Part shown: in pieces, positions 1 to 4,815 of the stretch | How the letters are laid out: every line of letters begins with the position of its first letter | How positions within the stretch are numbered: the stretch's first letter is position 1 | Assembly: GCA_013140875.1 (NCBI GenBank) | Contig: JABFSB010000357.1 | Span: 1 to 5,061 of the forward strand | From: Acidobacteriota bacterium | GTDB lineage: Bacteria > Acidobacteriota > Blastocatellia > Pyrinomonadales > Pyrinomonadaceae | Length of the DNA stretch: 5,061 nucleotides | Direction: 5' to 3' | Notes under the pieces: model-generated | The model's database searches: none | What the model was told of the DNA's origin: nothing | The model's input: the letters and a program-made list of their open reading frames with translations, nothing else | Translations under genes and position numbers: made by a program

Positions 1-408
1 GTGATGTGTCTTGCTTTCAAGGCTCGGCCCGCGACAAAAGATGTTGATGCTATTTTTGAGCCGGTACGGGAGATAAGAAACGCTGCTAACCGGATCGCGG
101 AGCGGCACAAGCTCAACATCGGCTGGTTGAACATGGCCGTTAAAATGTTTGTTGTTGAACATGAACAGTCGGTGCTTTTCGACCTGTCGAATTTAAAGGT
201 GCTTGTTCCGGACGGAAGATACCTTTTTGCGATGAAGGTTCTGGCTGCGAGAGCCGACACGTCCGATCTTGAAGATATAAGCTTTCTGTCTAATCACTTG
301 CGGATAAAAAAGGTTGATGAAGCCGTTGAGATTGTGCGAAATTACTATCCGAATAAAGAGATCAAGCCTGAAACGCTTTTCCTGCTCGAAGAAATACTTG
401 CCGAATGA
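1..408 (+). CDS. DUF6036 / AbiEii-like nucleotidyltransferase, 5' partial
   Basis: C-terminal 135 residues of a putative nucleotidyltransferase whose N-terminus lies before the window. The first codons (Val-Met-Cys-Leu) match the interior of the family's usual GG-x-V-M-x-L strand, so the GTG at base 1 is an internal valine and not a start. The segment ATKDVDAIFEP (residues 11-21) carries the D-x-D metal-binding pair (D14, D16) typical of MNT/AbiEii-type nucleotidyltransferases. Farther on, FAMKVLAARADTSDLEDI (residues 76-93) has the conserved Lys79 and the acidic D-x-x-D segment found in DUF6036 and AbiEii proteins. The stop codon overlaps the next start as ATGA, so the two genes are probably translationally coupled. 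Members of this superfamily include toxins that add nucleotides to tRNA or to partner proteins. Whether this one is a toxin is inference, supported by the toxin-antitoxin genes downstream. The family assignment is fairly secure. Confidence 0.8.
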   Translation: MMCLAFKARPATKDVDAIFEPVREIRNAANRIAERHKLNIGWLNMAVKMFVVEHEQSVLFDLSNLKVLVPDGRYLFAMKVLAARADTSDLEDISFLSNHLRIKKVDEAVEIVRNYYPNKEIKPETLFLLEEILAE

Positions 409-758
409 TCACCGCCGCTGAAACTCGGGACCGAATGAATGAAGATCCCCGCTGGTGGAAGATCGCGCTGTTCGATTTTGTCGACGATTTTCGTTATCAC
501 AAAGATCCGGCGGCAGTCGCCCACCCCTTCGAGCCGCGCGACGAACAGAGCGACGCGACGCTGGCGGCGGTGATCGAGAGCTTGTGCGACGAAATGGAGC
601 TGCCAATACCTTCGTGGCTGGCTGGCATTCCAGGTTGTCAACAACCCTACTTCGTTTCCGGCCTCGAAAACCTCAAAGCGACCGCAATTGTCGAAAGTCC
701 GATCCGCTTTAGACTGCGCAAGGTGTTTGTGCTGGAGAATTTTTTGAACCGCGTCTGA
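405..758 (+). CDS. Small conserved protein paired with the nucleotidyltransferase
   Basis: A 117-residue soluble protein with no signal peptide or membrane segment. I cannot assign it to a named family. The ATG overlaps the upstream stop by 4 bp (ATGA), which favours this start; ATG at 435 (Met11) is a possible alternative. The N-terminal half is acidic and helical-looking, with DPRWWKIALFDFVDDFR at residues 14-30. The middle has a long predicted helix followed by LPIPSWLAG (66-74). The C-terminus has a motif-rich block, PYFVSGLENLKA (81-92), ESPIRFRLRKVFV (97-109) and ENFLNRV at the end. From memory, similar proteins ending in a Phe-Val...Phe-Leu-x-Arg-Val block sit next to nucleotidyltransferases in other bacteria. 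The arrangement fits a partner or antitoxin of the upstream enzyme, but that function is inferred only from the overlap and the neighbourhood. Confidence 0.72.
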   Translation: MITAAETRDRMNEDPRWWKIALFDFVDDFRYHKDPAAVAHPFEPRDEQSDATLAAVIESLCDEMELPIPSWLAGIPGCQQPYFVSGLENLKATAIVESPIRFRLRKVFVLENFLNRV

Positions 759-803
759 CTAAAATGAAGAACGAGCTTCGCGGAAATAAATCGCTATGTT
801 TTG

Positions 804-812
804 TGGTAGAAT
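804..812 (+). promoter_or_regulatory. Extended -10 promoter of first PIN toxin-antitoxin module
   Basis: TGG followed by TAGAAT (hexamer at 807-812) is an extended -10 element one mismatch from TATAAT. No convincing -35 lies 16-18 bp upstream. The hexamer ends 6 nt before the GTG start at 819, so transcription would begin at or next to the start codon. The TAG inside the hexamer is also an in-frame stop for the antitoxin, so translation cannot begin farther upstream. This is a prediction from sequence only. Confidence 0.55.
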
Positions 813-818
813 CTCACT

Positions 819-1025
819 GTGGAAACGATCAGCGTAACAATTTTGGAGCCTAAAGCCGAGGCAATGCTCGACGAAATGGAAAGCAAAAAGCTCATCAAGC
901 TCTCGAAACCTGAAAAGAACGGAGATACGAAAAAACCATTGCAGCGTGGAAGCATGAAAGGTTTAGTGTTGTACATGGCTGATGATTTTGATGCTCCTCT
1001 TGACGATTTTGAGGACTATATGTAA
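819..1025 (+). CDS. Antitoxin of PIN-domain toxin-antitoxin module, copy 1
   Basis: A 68-residue antitoxin located directly before a PIN-domain toxin. The N-terminal part (residues 1-27) has the pattern I-L-E-P-K-A followed by a leucine-rich helix (LDEMESKKLIKL), as in many small antitoxins of PIN pairs. The middle (about 28-44) is a charged, probably flexible linker rich in Lys. The C-terminal block from GSMKGLV is followed by an acidic tail, DDFDAPLDDFEDYM, which resembles the DUF2281-type tail and likely covers the toxin active site. The start is GTG: an in-frame TAG at 807-809 leaves it as the only usual start codon before Met15, and it aligns exactly with the ATG of copy 2. There is no Shine-Dalgarno. 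The stop and the toxin start overlap as TAATG, implying coupling. It presumably neutralises the toxin encoded next to it and may autoregulate the operon. Confidence 0.88.
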   Translation: METISVTILEPKAEAMLDEMESKKLIKLSKPEKNGDTKKPLQRGSMKGLVLYMADDFDAPLDDFEDYM

Positions 1026-1405
1026 TGCGTATTCTAATCGATACGCACATTCTTATTTGGCACCTCGAGGACGACAAACGATTGACGGCCCAACACGGCA
1101 ACATTATCGAAGATTCCAATAACCGTGTTTTCGTCAGTGTTGCCAGCCTCTGGGAAATCGCAATTAAAACAAGTCGCGGAAAGTTGTCTCTATCGAGACC
1201 GATAGAGGATATTTTTTCAGAGATCGAGCGATCAACCAGTTCAATTCTTCTAATTAAGGCGAACCACTCACTTCACGTCTCCAAACTTATTTTTCACCAC
1301 AATGACCCTTTTGACCGAATGATCATTGCTCAAGCACTGGTCGAAGGCCTTCCGGTCATGAGCACGGACAAAAATTTTGCCGCCTATGGAGTGACTCTGT
1401 TGTGA
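1025..1405 (+). CDS. PIN-domain (VapC-like) ribonuclease toxin, copy 1
   Basis: A 126-residue PIN-domain protein, full length for this family (COG3744/VapC-like). The metal-binding acidic residues are all present: D6 in ILIDTH, E44 in LWEIAIK, D94 and D97 in HHNDPFDRMIIAQA, and D115 in MSTDKNF. Such toxins are Mg2+/Mn2+-dependent endoribonucleases, often cutting tRNA or rRNA; the target of this one cannot be read from sequence. The ATG overlaps the antitoxin stop by one base (TAATG). A GAGG about 10 nt upstream could act as a weak ribosome site, but coupling is the likelier mechanism. The active site is intact, so the toxin is probably functional. It is about 47% identical by hand alignment to copy 2, with no gaps. 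Confidence 0.93.
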   Translation: MRILIDTHILIWHLEDDKRLTAQHGNIIEDSNNRVFVSVASLWEIAIKTSRGKLSLSRPIEDIFSEIERSTSSILLIKANHSLHVSKLIFHHNDPFDRMIIAQALVEGLPVMSTDKNFAAYGVTLL

Positions 1406-1444
1406 TGGTTCGTACGGGCCGCGTCTGATCCAACTTTTTTGTTT

Positions 1445-1468
1445 AACTTCGCACACTGCGGCGAAGTT
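1445..1468 (+). repeat. Perfect 8-bp inverted repeat before second module
   Basis: AACTTCGC (1445-1452) and GCGAAGTT (1461-1468) are exact reverse complements separated by 8 nt. The dyad lies 40 bp after the copy 1 toxin stop and covers the place where a -35 box for the 1480-1485 hexamer would sit. It could be an operator bound by the antitoxin complex, or a terminator for the first module. The terminator reading is weaker because the following run is only TTTT and then breaks (ACGG). The half-site CTTCGC also occurs at 776-781, at a similar distance before the copy 1 hexamer, which mildly favours an operator. Confidence 0.55.
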
Positions 1469-1476
1469 TTACGGTA

Positions 1477-1485
1477 TGTTAGAAT
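1477..1485 (+). promoter_or_regulatory. Extended -10 promoter of second PIN toxin-antitoxin module
   Basis: TGT followed by TAGAAT (hexamer at 1480-1485) repeats the hexamer and extended TG seen before copy 1. It ends 7 nt before the ATG at 1493, which predicts a leaderless or nearly leaderless transcript. No good -35 is visible; that position is occupied by the inverted repeat at 1445-1468. Having its own promoter means the second module need not depend on the first. Confidence 0.55.
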
Positions 1486-1492
1486 CGCGGCA

Positions 1493-1696
1493 ATGGAAAC
1501 GGTCAGCATAAAAATCCTGGAACCGAAAGCGAGACGCCTTCTCGATGACCTTGAAAGCCTCAAGTTGATCGAGATCGAGCGAAAAGGCATGGCGGCGGAT
1601 AAACCGAAACGCCGTTTTGGCAGTATGAAAGGTTTGGTTGTGCATATCTCGGACGACTTCGACGCACCGCTTGAAGATTTCGATGACTACATGTAA
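1493..1696 (+). CDS. Antitoxin of PIN-domain toxin-antitoxin module, copy 2
   Basis: A 67-residue paralogue of the antitoxin at 819-1025, roughly 55% identical by hand alignment. Identity is concentrated at the two ends: METVSIKILEPKA with the following leucine-rich helix (residues 1-26), and GSMKGLV with the acidic tail ending in DFDDYM. The linker between them is strongly diverged and one residue shorter than in copy 1, which may set partner or operator specificity. The frame is open upstream to a TTG at 1439, but ATG at 1493 is preferred because it aligns with the start of copy 1 and follows the -10 hexamer. There is no Shine-Dalgarno. The stop TAA is immediately followed by the toxin ATG with no gap. 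It is predicted to neutralise the adjacent toxin and possibly to repress its own promoter. Confidence 0.88.
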   Translation: METVSIKILEPKARRLLDDLESLKLIEIERKGMAADKPKRRFGSMKGLVVHISDDFDAPLEDFDDYM

Positions 1697-2077
1697 ATGC
1701 GCATCCTTTTAGACACGCATGTTCTTATCTGGTACCTCGAAGGAAATCAAGGTCTTTCGCGCACAAACCGACAAAAAATAGTCGATCCGGACAATGAGAT
1801 ATTTTTCAGCCTGGCGGGTTTTTGGGAAATTGCCATTAAAGCCGGCACAAACAAGCTCAAAATCTCGCGTTCGCTTTCCGAGATTCTTCAGCAGCTTTCC
1901 GCTCAGTCCATTCAGGTTTTGAATATTCAGCCCGGACACATTCTTCAGCTTGCGACGCTTCCCTTCCACCATCGTGATCCGTTCGACCGGATGATGATAG
2001 CTCAGGCACAGGTTGAATTTCTTCCCGTTTTGACGCACGATTCCGCTTTTGCCGATTACGGTATTAAGCTGATATAA
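1697..2077 (+). CDS. PIN-domain (VapC-like) ribonuclease toxin, copy 2
   Basis: A second 126-residue PIN-domain toxin, collinear with the one at 1025-1405. All catalytic acidic residues are kept: D6 in ILLDTH, E44 in FWEIAIK, D94 and D97 in HHRDPFDRMMIAQA, and D115 in LTHDSAF. Conservation between the copies is highest around these motifs, while residues 16-35 and 60-90 have drifted, the regions most likely to govern target choice and antitoxin contact. Its ATG directly follows the antitoxin stop (TAAATG). No strong ribosome site is visible, so translation is probably coupled. Its own TAA stop lies inside the candidate -10 hexamer of the GNAT gene. It is predicted to be an active metal-dependent RNase; the substrate is unknown. 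Confidence 0.93.
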   Translation: MRILLDTHVLIWYLEGNQGLSRTNRQKIVDPDNEIFFSLAGFWEIAIKAGTNKLKISRSLSEILQQLSAQSIQVLNIQPGHILQLATLPFHHRDPFDRMMIAQAQVEFLPVLTHDSAFADYGIKLI

Positions 2078-2078
2078 C
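2070..2078 (+). promoter_or_regulatory. Candidate extended -10 promoter of GNAT gene
   Basis: TGA followed by TATAAC (hexamer at 2073-2078) differs from TATAAT only in the last base and has the extended TG. It ends 7 nt before the GTG at 2086, the same spacing as at the two antitoxin genes. It overlaps the stop codon of the copy 2 toxin. No -35 is evident. If real, the GNAT gene can be transcribed independently as a leaderless message; otherwise it depends on readthrough from the toxin-antitoxin operon. Confidence 0.42.
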
Positions 2079-2085
2079 CTGCACC

Positions 2086-2616
2086 GTGGAGAATCAGATC
2101 ATAAAAATCCGGCAAGCTAGCGTGGACGACGCTCAGACCCTTACCGATCTTGCCTACACGACCTTCTGGGACGCCTTTGCGCATCATCCCAAGAACGCTC
2201 CTGACGATCTGAATCATTATATGCGGCAGGCGTTCAGCCTCGAGCAGATCGCAGAAGAACTTGCGGATGATAAGAGCATATTCCTGATCGCGGAACTAGA
2301 AGGCGAAGCGGCGGGCTATGCCAAGATCATCATCGACTGCGTGGAACCCGGCATAACGGCCGAGCGACCGATCGAACTAAACCGTCTCTACGCACACCAG
2401 AAGTTCCTTGGGCAGGGAGTCGGGCAAACGTTAATGGACGCATGCTTTGAAAGGGCGAGACAGGAAGATCGCGACATAATGTGGCTGGGTGTTTGGGAAT
2501 ACAACCCTCGAGCTCAAAGGTTCTACGAAAAGAACGGCTTTCGCGTCGTCGGCAGTCACGTTTTTCTGTTGGGTAAAGATAGTCAAACCGATCTTTTGAT
2601 GGAATGTGCTCTGTGA
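2086..2616 (+). CDS. GNAT-family N-acetyltransferase, PaiA-like
   Basis: A 176-residue cytoplasmic acetyltransferase of normal length for a single GNAT domain. The N-terminus has the usual IKIRQASVDDAQTL strand-helix (residues 6-19). Motif A, the acetyl-CoA pyrophosphate loop, is LNRLYAHQKFLGQGVGQTLM (98-117). Motif B is WLGVWEYNPRAQRFYEKNGF (133-152). The end, with GSHVFLLGKDSQTDLLM (156-172), closely resembles PaiA-type proteins; Bacillus PaiA acetylates spermidine and spermine. A polyamine or other small amine is therefore a plausible substrate, but that is inference. GTG at 2086 gives the expected N-terminus; no Shine-Dalgarno is present. It lies 8 bp after the copy 2 PIN toxin and may be co-transcribed with it or use its own -10. 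It lacks the look of TacT-type GNAT toxins, which come with a dedicated upstream antitoxin. Confidence 0.9.
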   Translation: MENQIIKIRQASVDDAQTLTDLAYTTFWDAFAHHPKNAPDDLNHYMRQAFSLEQIAEELADDKSIFLIAELEGEAAGYAKIIIDCVEPGITAERPIELNRLYAHQKFLGQGVGQTLMDACFERARQEDRDIMWLGVWEYNPRAQRFYEKNGFRVVGSHVFLLGKDSQTDLLMECAL

Positions 2617-2657
2617 CAAACCGAGCGACGCGATCCTCGACCGAGCAAAAAGCACGC

Positions 2658-3635
2658 TCACGGCTTCTTGTGATCCTTAAAGAATTTCCAGATCTCGTCC
2701 GTGGCATTGATCGCGGTTGACGGTTCGTCCGCGGCTTCCCGCCCTTTTTCTCCGCTGGGCCAGGAGTGCAGTCCGTCAACGATTGAAATTACTTCGACGT
2801 CGTTGTTTGCCTCACAGCCCGAGTACCGTTCGCGTATAACTTTCGGCTCGTTCGTTTTTATCGGCTTATCCTTACATCCGTTATTCCTGGCCCAAAAATT
2901 TGCCGCAAATGCAACCGACTTAAACGGAGCATTCTGCCTCTTCGTTATGCGGTCGCGTTGGCTGGTTCCGCCCTCGTACGGAACTGCTGTGTCGGCCAAA
3001 CCGTGAATTACCAAAACGGCAACTTTGCCTTTCGCTTTTGGCGAACTATCGAACAATGCTCCGGCGACCGGTGCGATCGCCGCGATCTTATCCGGAATCT
3101 CCGCCGCCAAACGGTATGAGATCAGAGCTCCGTTTGAAAAACCCGTGGCGTATACGCGTTTCTTGTCGACGGCATAATCCTTAATGAGTTTATCGATAAG
3201 CAGCGAGACGAATTTCACGTCGTCGATGTTCGTTTCCATCGCGTAATCGCAGCAGCCGATCGCATTAAAAGTCAAAAGCATGTTGTCGAATCGCCCCGAA
3301 CCGTTCGGATAAACGACGATGAAATTCTCTTTGTCGGCCTTTTCGTTAAAGCCGCTCATCTTAGCCATGTTTTGGGCGTTGCCGCCTCCGCCGTGAAACG
3401 CGAGAACAAGGGGAAGCCGTTTACTCTTGTCGTACGATCTCGGCAAATGAACGAGGTAGGTCCGCCGTCTTCCATCGACCACGATCTCGTTCAAATTTCC
3501 GCCCCTCGGCTCCCTGTCGCCGCGGCGCTCTTGAATAATAGTCCTCAATCTTTCTCCACGCTGCGCGAATATCGCAAGTGAAAGAAAGCTTAGAAGTACA
3601 AGCAAGCCGAAAATCAGATTTTGTCTTGTTCGCAT
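2658..3635 (-). CDS. Secreted LpqC/PHB-depolymerase-type esterase
   Basis: A 325-residue exported alpha/beta-hydrolase of the poly(3-hydroxybutyrate) depolymerase/feruloyl esterase family (COG3509). Residues 1-24 form a signal peptide: MRTRQN, a hydrophobic core, then a likely cut after AIFA. There is no lipobox cysteine. An Arg-rich stretch (about 25-60) leads into the catalytic domain. Visible motifs are the oxyanion segment HGGGGNAQN (81-89), the nucleophile Ser167 in ATGFSNGA, Asp215 in HGLADTAVPYEGG and His290 in DGLHSWPSG. A Cys pair (128-129) and Cys254/Cys274 could form disulfides outside the cytoplasm. It probably hydrolyses an ester or short polyester outside the cytoplasmic membrane; the exact substrate is unknown. 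The start is ATG at 3635; a TTG two codons upstream is less likely. It converges with the GNAT gene (41 bp between stops, no clear terminator) and diverges from the radical SAM gene. Confidence 0.88.
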   Translation of the reverse strand: MRTRQNLIFGLLVLLSFLSLAIFAQRGERLRTIIQERRGDREPRGGNLNEIVVDGRRRTYLVHLPRSYDKSKRLPLVLAFHGGGGNAQNMAKMSGFNEKADKENFIVVYPNGSGRFDNMLLTFNAIGCCDYAMETNIDDVKFVSLLIDKLIKDYAVDKKRVYATGFSNGALISYRLAAEIPDKIAAIAPVAGALFDSSPKAKGKVAVLVIHGLADTAVPYEGGTSQRDRITKRQNAPFKSVAFAANFWARNNGCKDKPIKTNEPKVIRERYSGCEANNDVEVISIVDGLHSWPSGEKGREAADEPSTAINATDEIWKFFKDHKKP

Positions 3636-3696
3636 ACCCAACCGTTTAGACGCATTGATTCGCTAAAAGGTCTGACAAGCCGCCTCGCCTGGTCCC

Positions 3697-3725
3697 TTGT
3701 TTTTTTGTCTCACATGAATTATTCT
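3697..3725 (+). promoter_or_regulatory. Candidate promoter of radical SAM gene
   Basis: TTGTTT (3697-3702) and TATTCT (3720-3725) are separated by 17 bp, an ideal spacing for weak -35 and -10 boxes. The -10 ends 7 nt before the GTG start at 3733, again predicting a leaderless transcript. The -10 lies in the spacer of an inverted repeat (3707-3739), so a repressor bound there would block it. The hexamers are imperfect, so confidence is moderate. Confidence 0.42.
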
Positions 3726-3739
3726 TGCATGTGTGAGAC
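3707..3739 (+). repeat. Inverted repeat spanning -10 and start codon
   Basis: GTCTCACA (3707-3714) and TGTGAGAC (3732-3739) are perfect reverse complements with a 17-nt spacer, and TG/CA inside can extend the pairing with a bulge. The right arm includes the GTG start codon at 3733-3735. As DNA it is a candidate operator in the divergent esterase/radical SAM intergenic region. If a transcript begins upstream, the RNA hairpin would hide the start codon. Confidence 0.5.
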
Positions 3740-4743
3740 ACATCATAAATCCTCCCAATCCTTACAACCGCTATTCGGCCGAGTATGTAGGCGAGCCGCC
3801 GCCGACCAAGCTTGAGATCTTTGAAGAAACGGCCACTAAAAAAGTAATAACCAAGGCCTTTGCCTCGGATTGGGAAGGCGGCTGGCGTTACACCGTGAAT
3901 TGCTATCGCGGCTGCGTCCACGGCTGCACGTATTGCTTTGCCCGGCAGTACCACGAATATCTCGGTTACGGCGCGGGCACCGATTTTGAGACAAAGATCG
4001 TCGTCAAGCCGAACACGCCGACGCTGCTTCGGCAAGAGTTAAAGAAGACTCGCGACAAAATGCCGCACATCGATTTTTCATTTGCGACCGACCCGTATCT
4101 TCCGCTCGAAGCCGAATATCAACTGACGCGCAAATGCCTTGAAGTATGCGCCGAGTTTCGTGTTCCGGTCGGCGTAATTACGAAGAGCCCGCTTGTGACT
4201 CGCGATATCGATATTCTCAAAAAGCTCAAGGTCTCAGTATTTTTCTCGCTTCCCTTTCTGACCAAAGAAAAATCTAATCCGTTCGAACCCTACACGCCCG
4301 TACCCGAAGCGCGTTTTCGCGCGATGAAAATGCTTTCCGACGCTGGGATTCAAACGGGAATCGGTGTCGCGCCGATAATTCCCGGTTACAACGAATCGGA
4401 CATTCCCGGCCTGCTCGAACGTGCGAAGGAGTCCGGTGCTACGCGGGCTTTTATGTCGATGCTTCATCTCGATACCGACTCGATCGAAGAATATTTCGTC
4501 CAGAAAATGCATGAACGTCTGCCTGAAACCCGCGTCGCCAAGATAATCAACACAATAAAGCGCGAACGCGGCGGCTCATTACGGCATCGAAGCTACAAAG
4601 AACGCGGCACCGGCAAAACCGAGCAGTGGGAAGTAACAAAACGTCTTTTCGATTTCCACTCCCGGCGTTTAGGTTTCAAGGGACATGAAGTTCCAGAACC
4701 TGTAGAATTGCCGGCCGAACCGTTGCAGGCTAATCTGTTTTAA
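3733..4743 (+). CDS. SplB/PA0069-family radical SAM protein
   Basis: A 336-residue radical SAM enzyme of the spore-photoproduct-lyase-related family (COG1533, PA0069/Rv2578c type). The [4Fe-4S] motif is C61-x3-C65-x2-C68 within CYRGCVHGCTYCFAR, followed by the family block YHEYLGYGAGTDFETKIVVKPN (73-94). Other family segments are FSFATDPYLPLE (115-126), VGVITKSPLVTRD (147-159), FFSLPF (170-175) and IGVAPIIPGYN (210-220). Members use S-adenosylmethionine to make a 5'-deoxyadenosyl radical. Spore photoproduct lyase repairs a thymine dimer, but the reaction of this branch is not established. The start is GTG: an in-frame TGA at 3715-3717 leaves no other normal start nearby, and there is no Shine-Dalgarno. 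The last residues are QANLF, resembling a sliding-clamp-binding motif. The gene stands alone on this strand between a divergent esterase gene and the SYLF gene. Confidence 0.92.
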   Translation: MRHIINPPNPYNRYSAEYVGEPPPTKLEIFEETATKKVITKAFASDWEGGWRYTVNCYRGCVHGCTYCFARQYHEYLGYGAGTDFETKIVVKPNTPTLLRQELKKTRDKMPHIDFSFATDPYLPLEAEYQLTRKCLEVCAEFRVPVGVITKSPLVTRDIDILKKLKVSVFFSLPFLTKEKSNPFEPYTPVPEARFRAMKMLSDAGIQTGIGVAPIIPGYNESDIPGLLERAKESGATRAFMSMLHLDTDSIEEYFVQKMHERLPETRVAKIINTIKRERGGSLRHRSYKERGTGKTEQWEVTKRLFDFHSRRLGFKGHEVPEPVELPAEPLQANLF

Positions 4744-4787
4744 AAAACACCCTCTCCCCGGCGGTGTGCAGAATCGGCTTTGACTTT

Positions 4788-4810
4788 TATAATCACAGTT
4801 AAAAGGGAGG
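4788..4810 (+). promoter_or_regulatory. Promoter -10 and Shine-Dalgarno of SYLF gene
   Basis: A consensus TATAAT lies at 4788-4793 with only a weak -35 candidate (TGTGCA, 4765-4770, 17-bp spacing). Transcription would start near 4800, giving a leader of about 15 nt. It contains the strong ribosome site AAGGGAGG (4803-4810), 5 nt before the ATG at 4816. This leadered arrangement contrasts with the Shine-Dalgarno-free starts elsewhere in the window. Confidence 0.6.
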
Positions 4811-4815
4811 TAGTA

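Noticed and set aside
1439..1492. Longer second antitoxin starting at TTG 1439
   Set aside because: The extra residues would cover the inverted repeat and the -10, have no counterpart in copy 1, and ATG 1493 aligns with the copy 1 start.
2617..2657. Possible bidirectional terminator between the convergent GNAT and esterase genes
   Set aside because: Only short 4-5 bp complementary stretches (GAGC/GCTC, GAGCG/CGCTC) and no T-run on either strand.
2330..2779. Long minus-strand open frame across the GNAT gene
   Set aside because: Composition is arginine/proline-rich with no domain, and it lies antisense to a clear GNAT gene; it is a shadow frame.
3636..3641. TTG start two codons upstream of the esterase ATG
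   Set aside because: It adds only two residues and has no ribosome site; ATG at 3635 gives a normal signal peptide start.
3642..3690. Minus-strand promoter for the esterase gene, with TTGTCA (complement of 3673-3678) as -35
   Set aside because: The -35-like box is good, but no acceptable -10 hexamer lies 16-18 bp downstream.
4747..4767. ACACC/GGTGT hairpin after the radical SAM gene as a terminator
   Set aside because: The stem is only 5 bp with an 11-nt loop and is not followed by a T-run; the next bases lead into the SYLF promoter.
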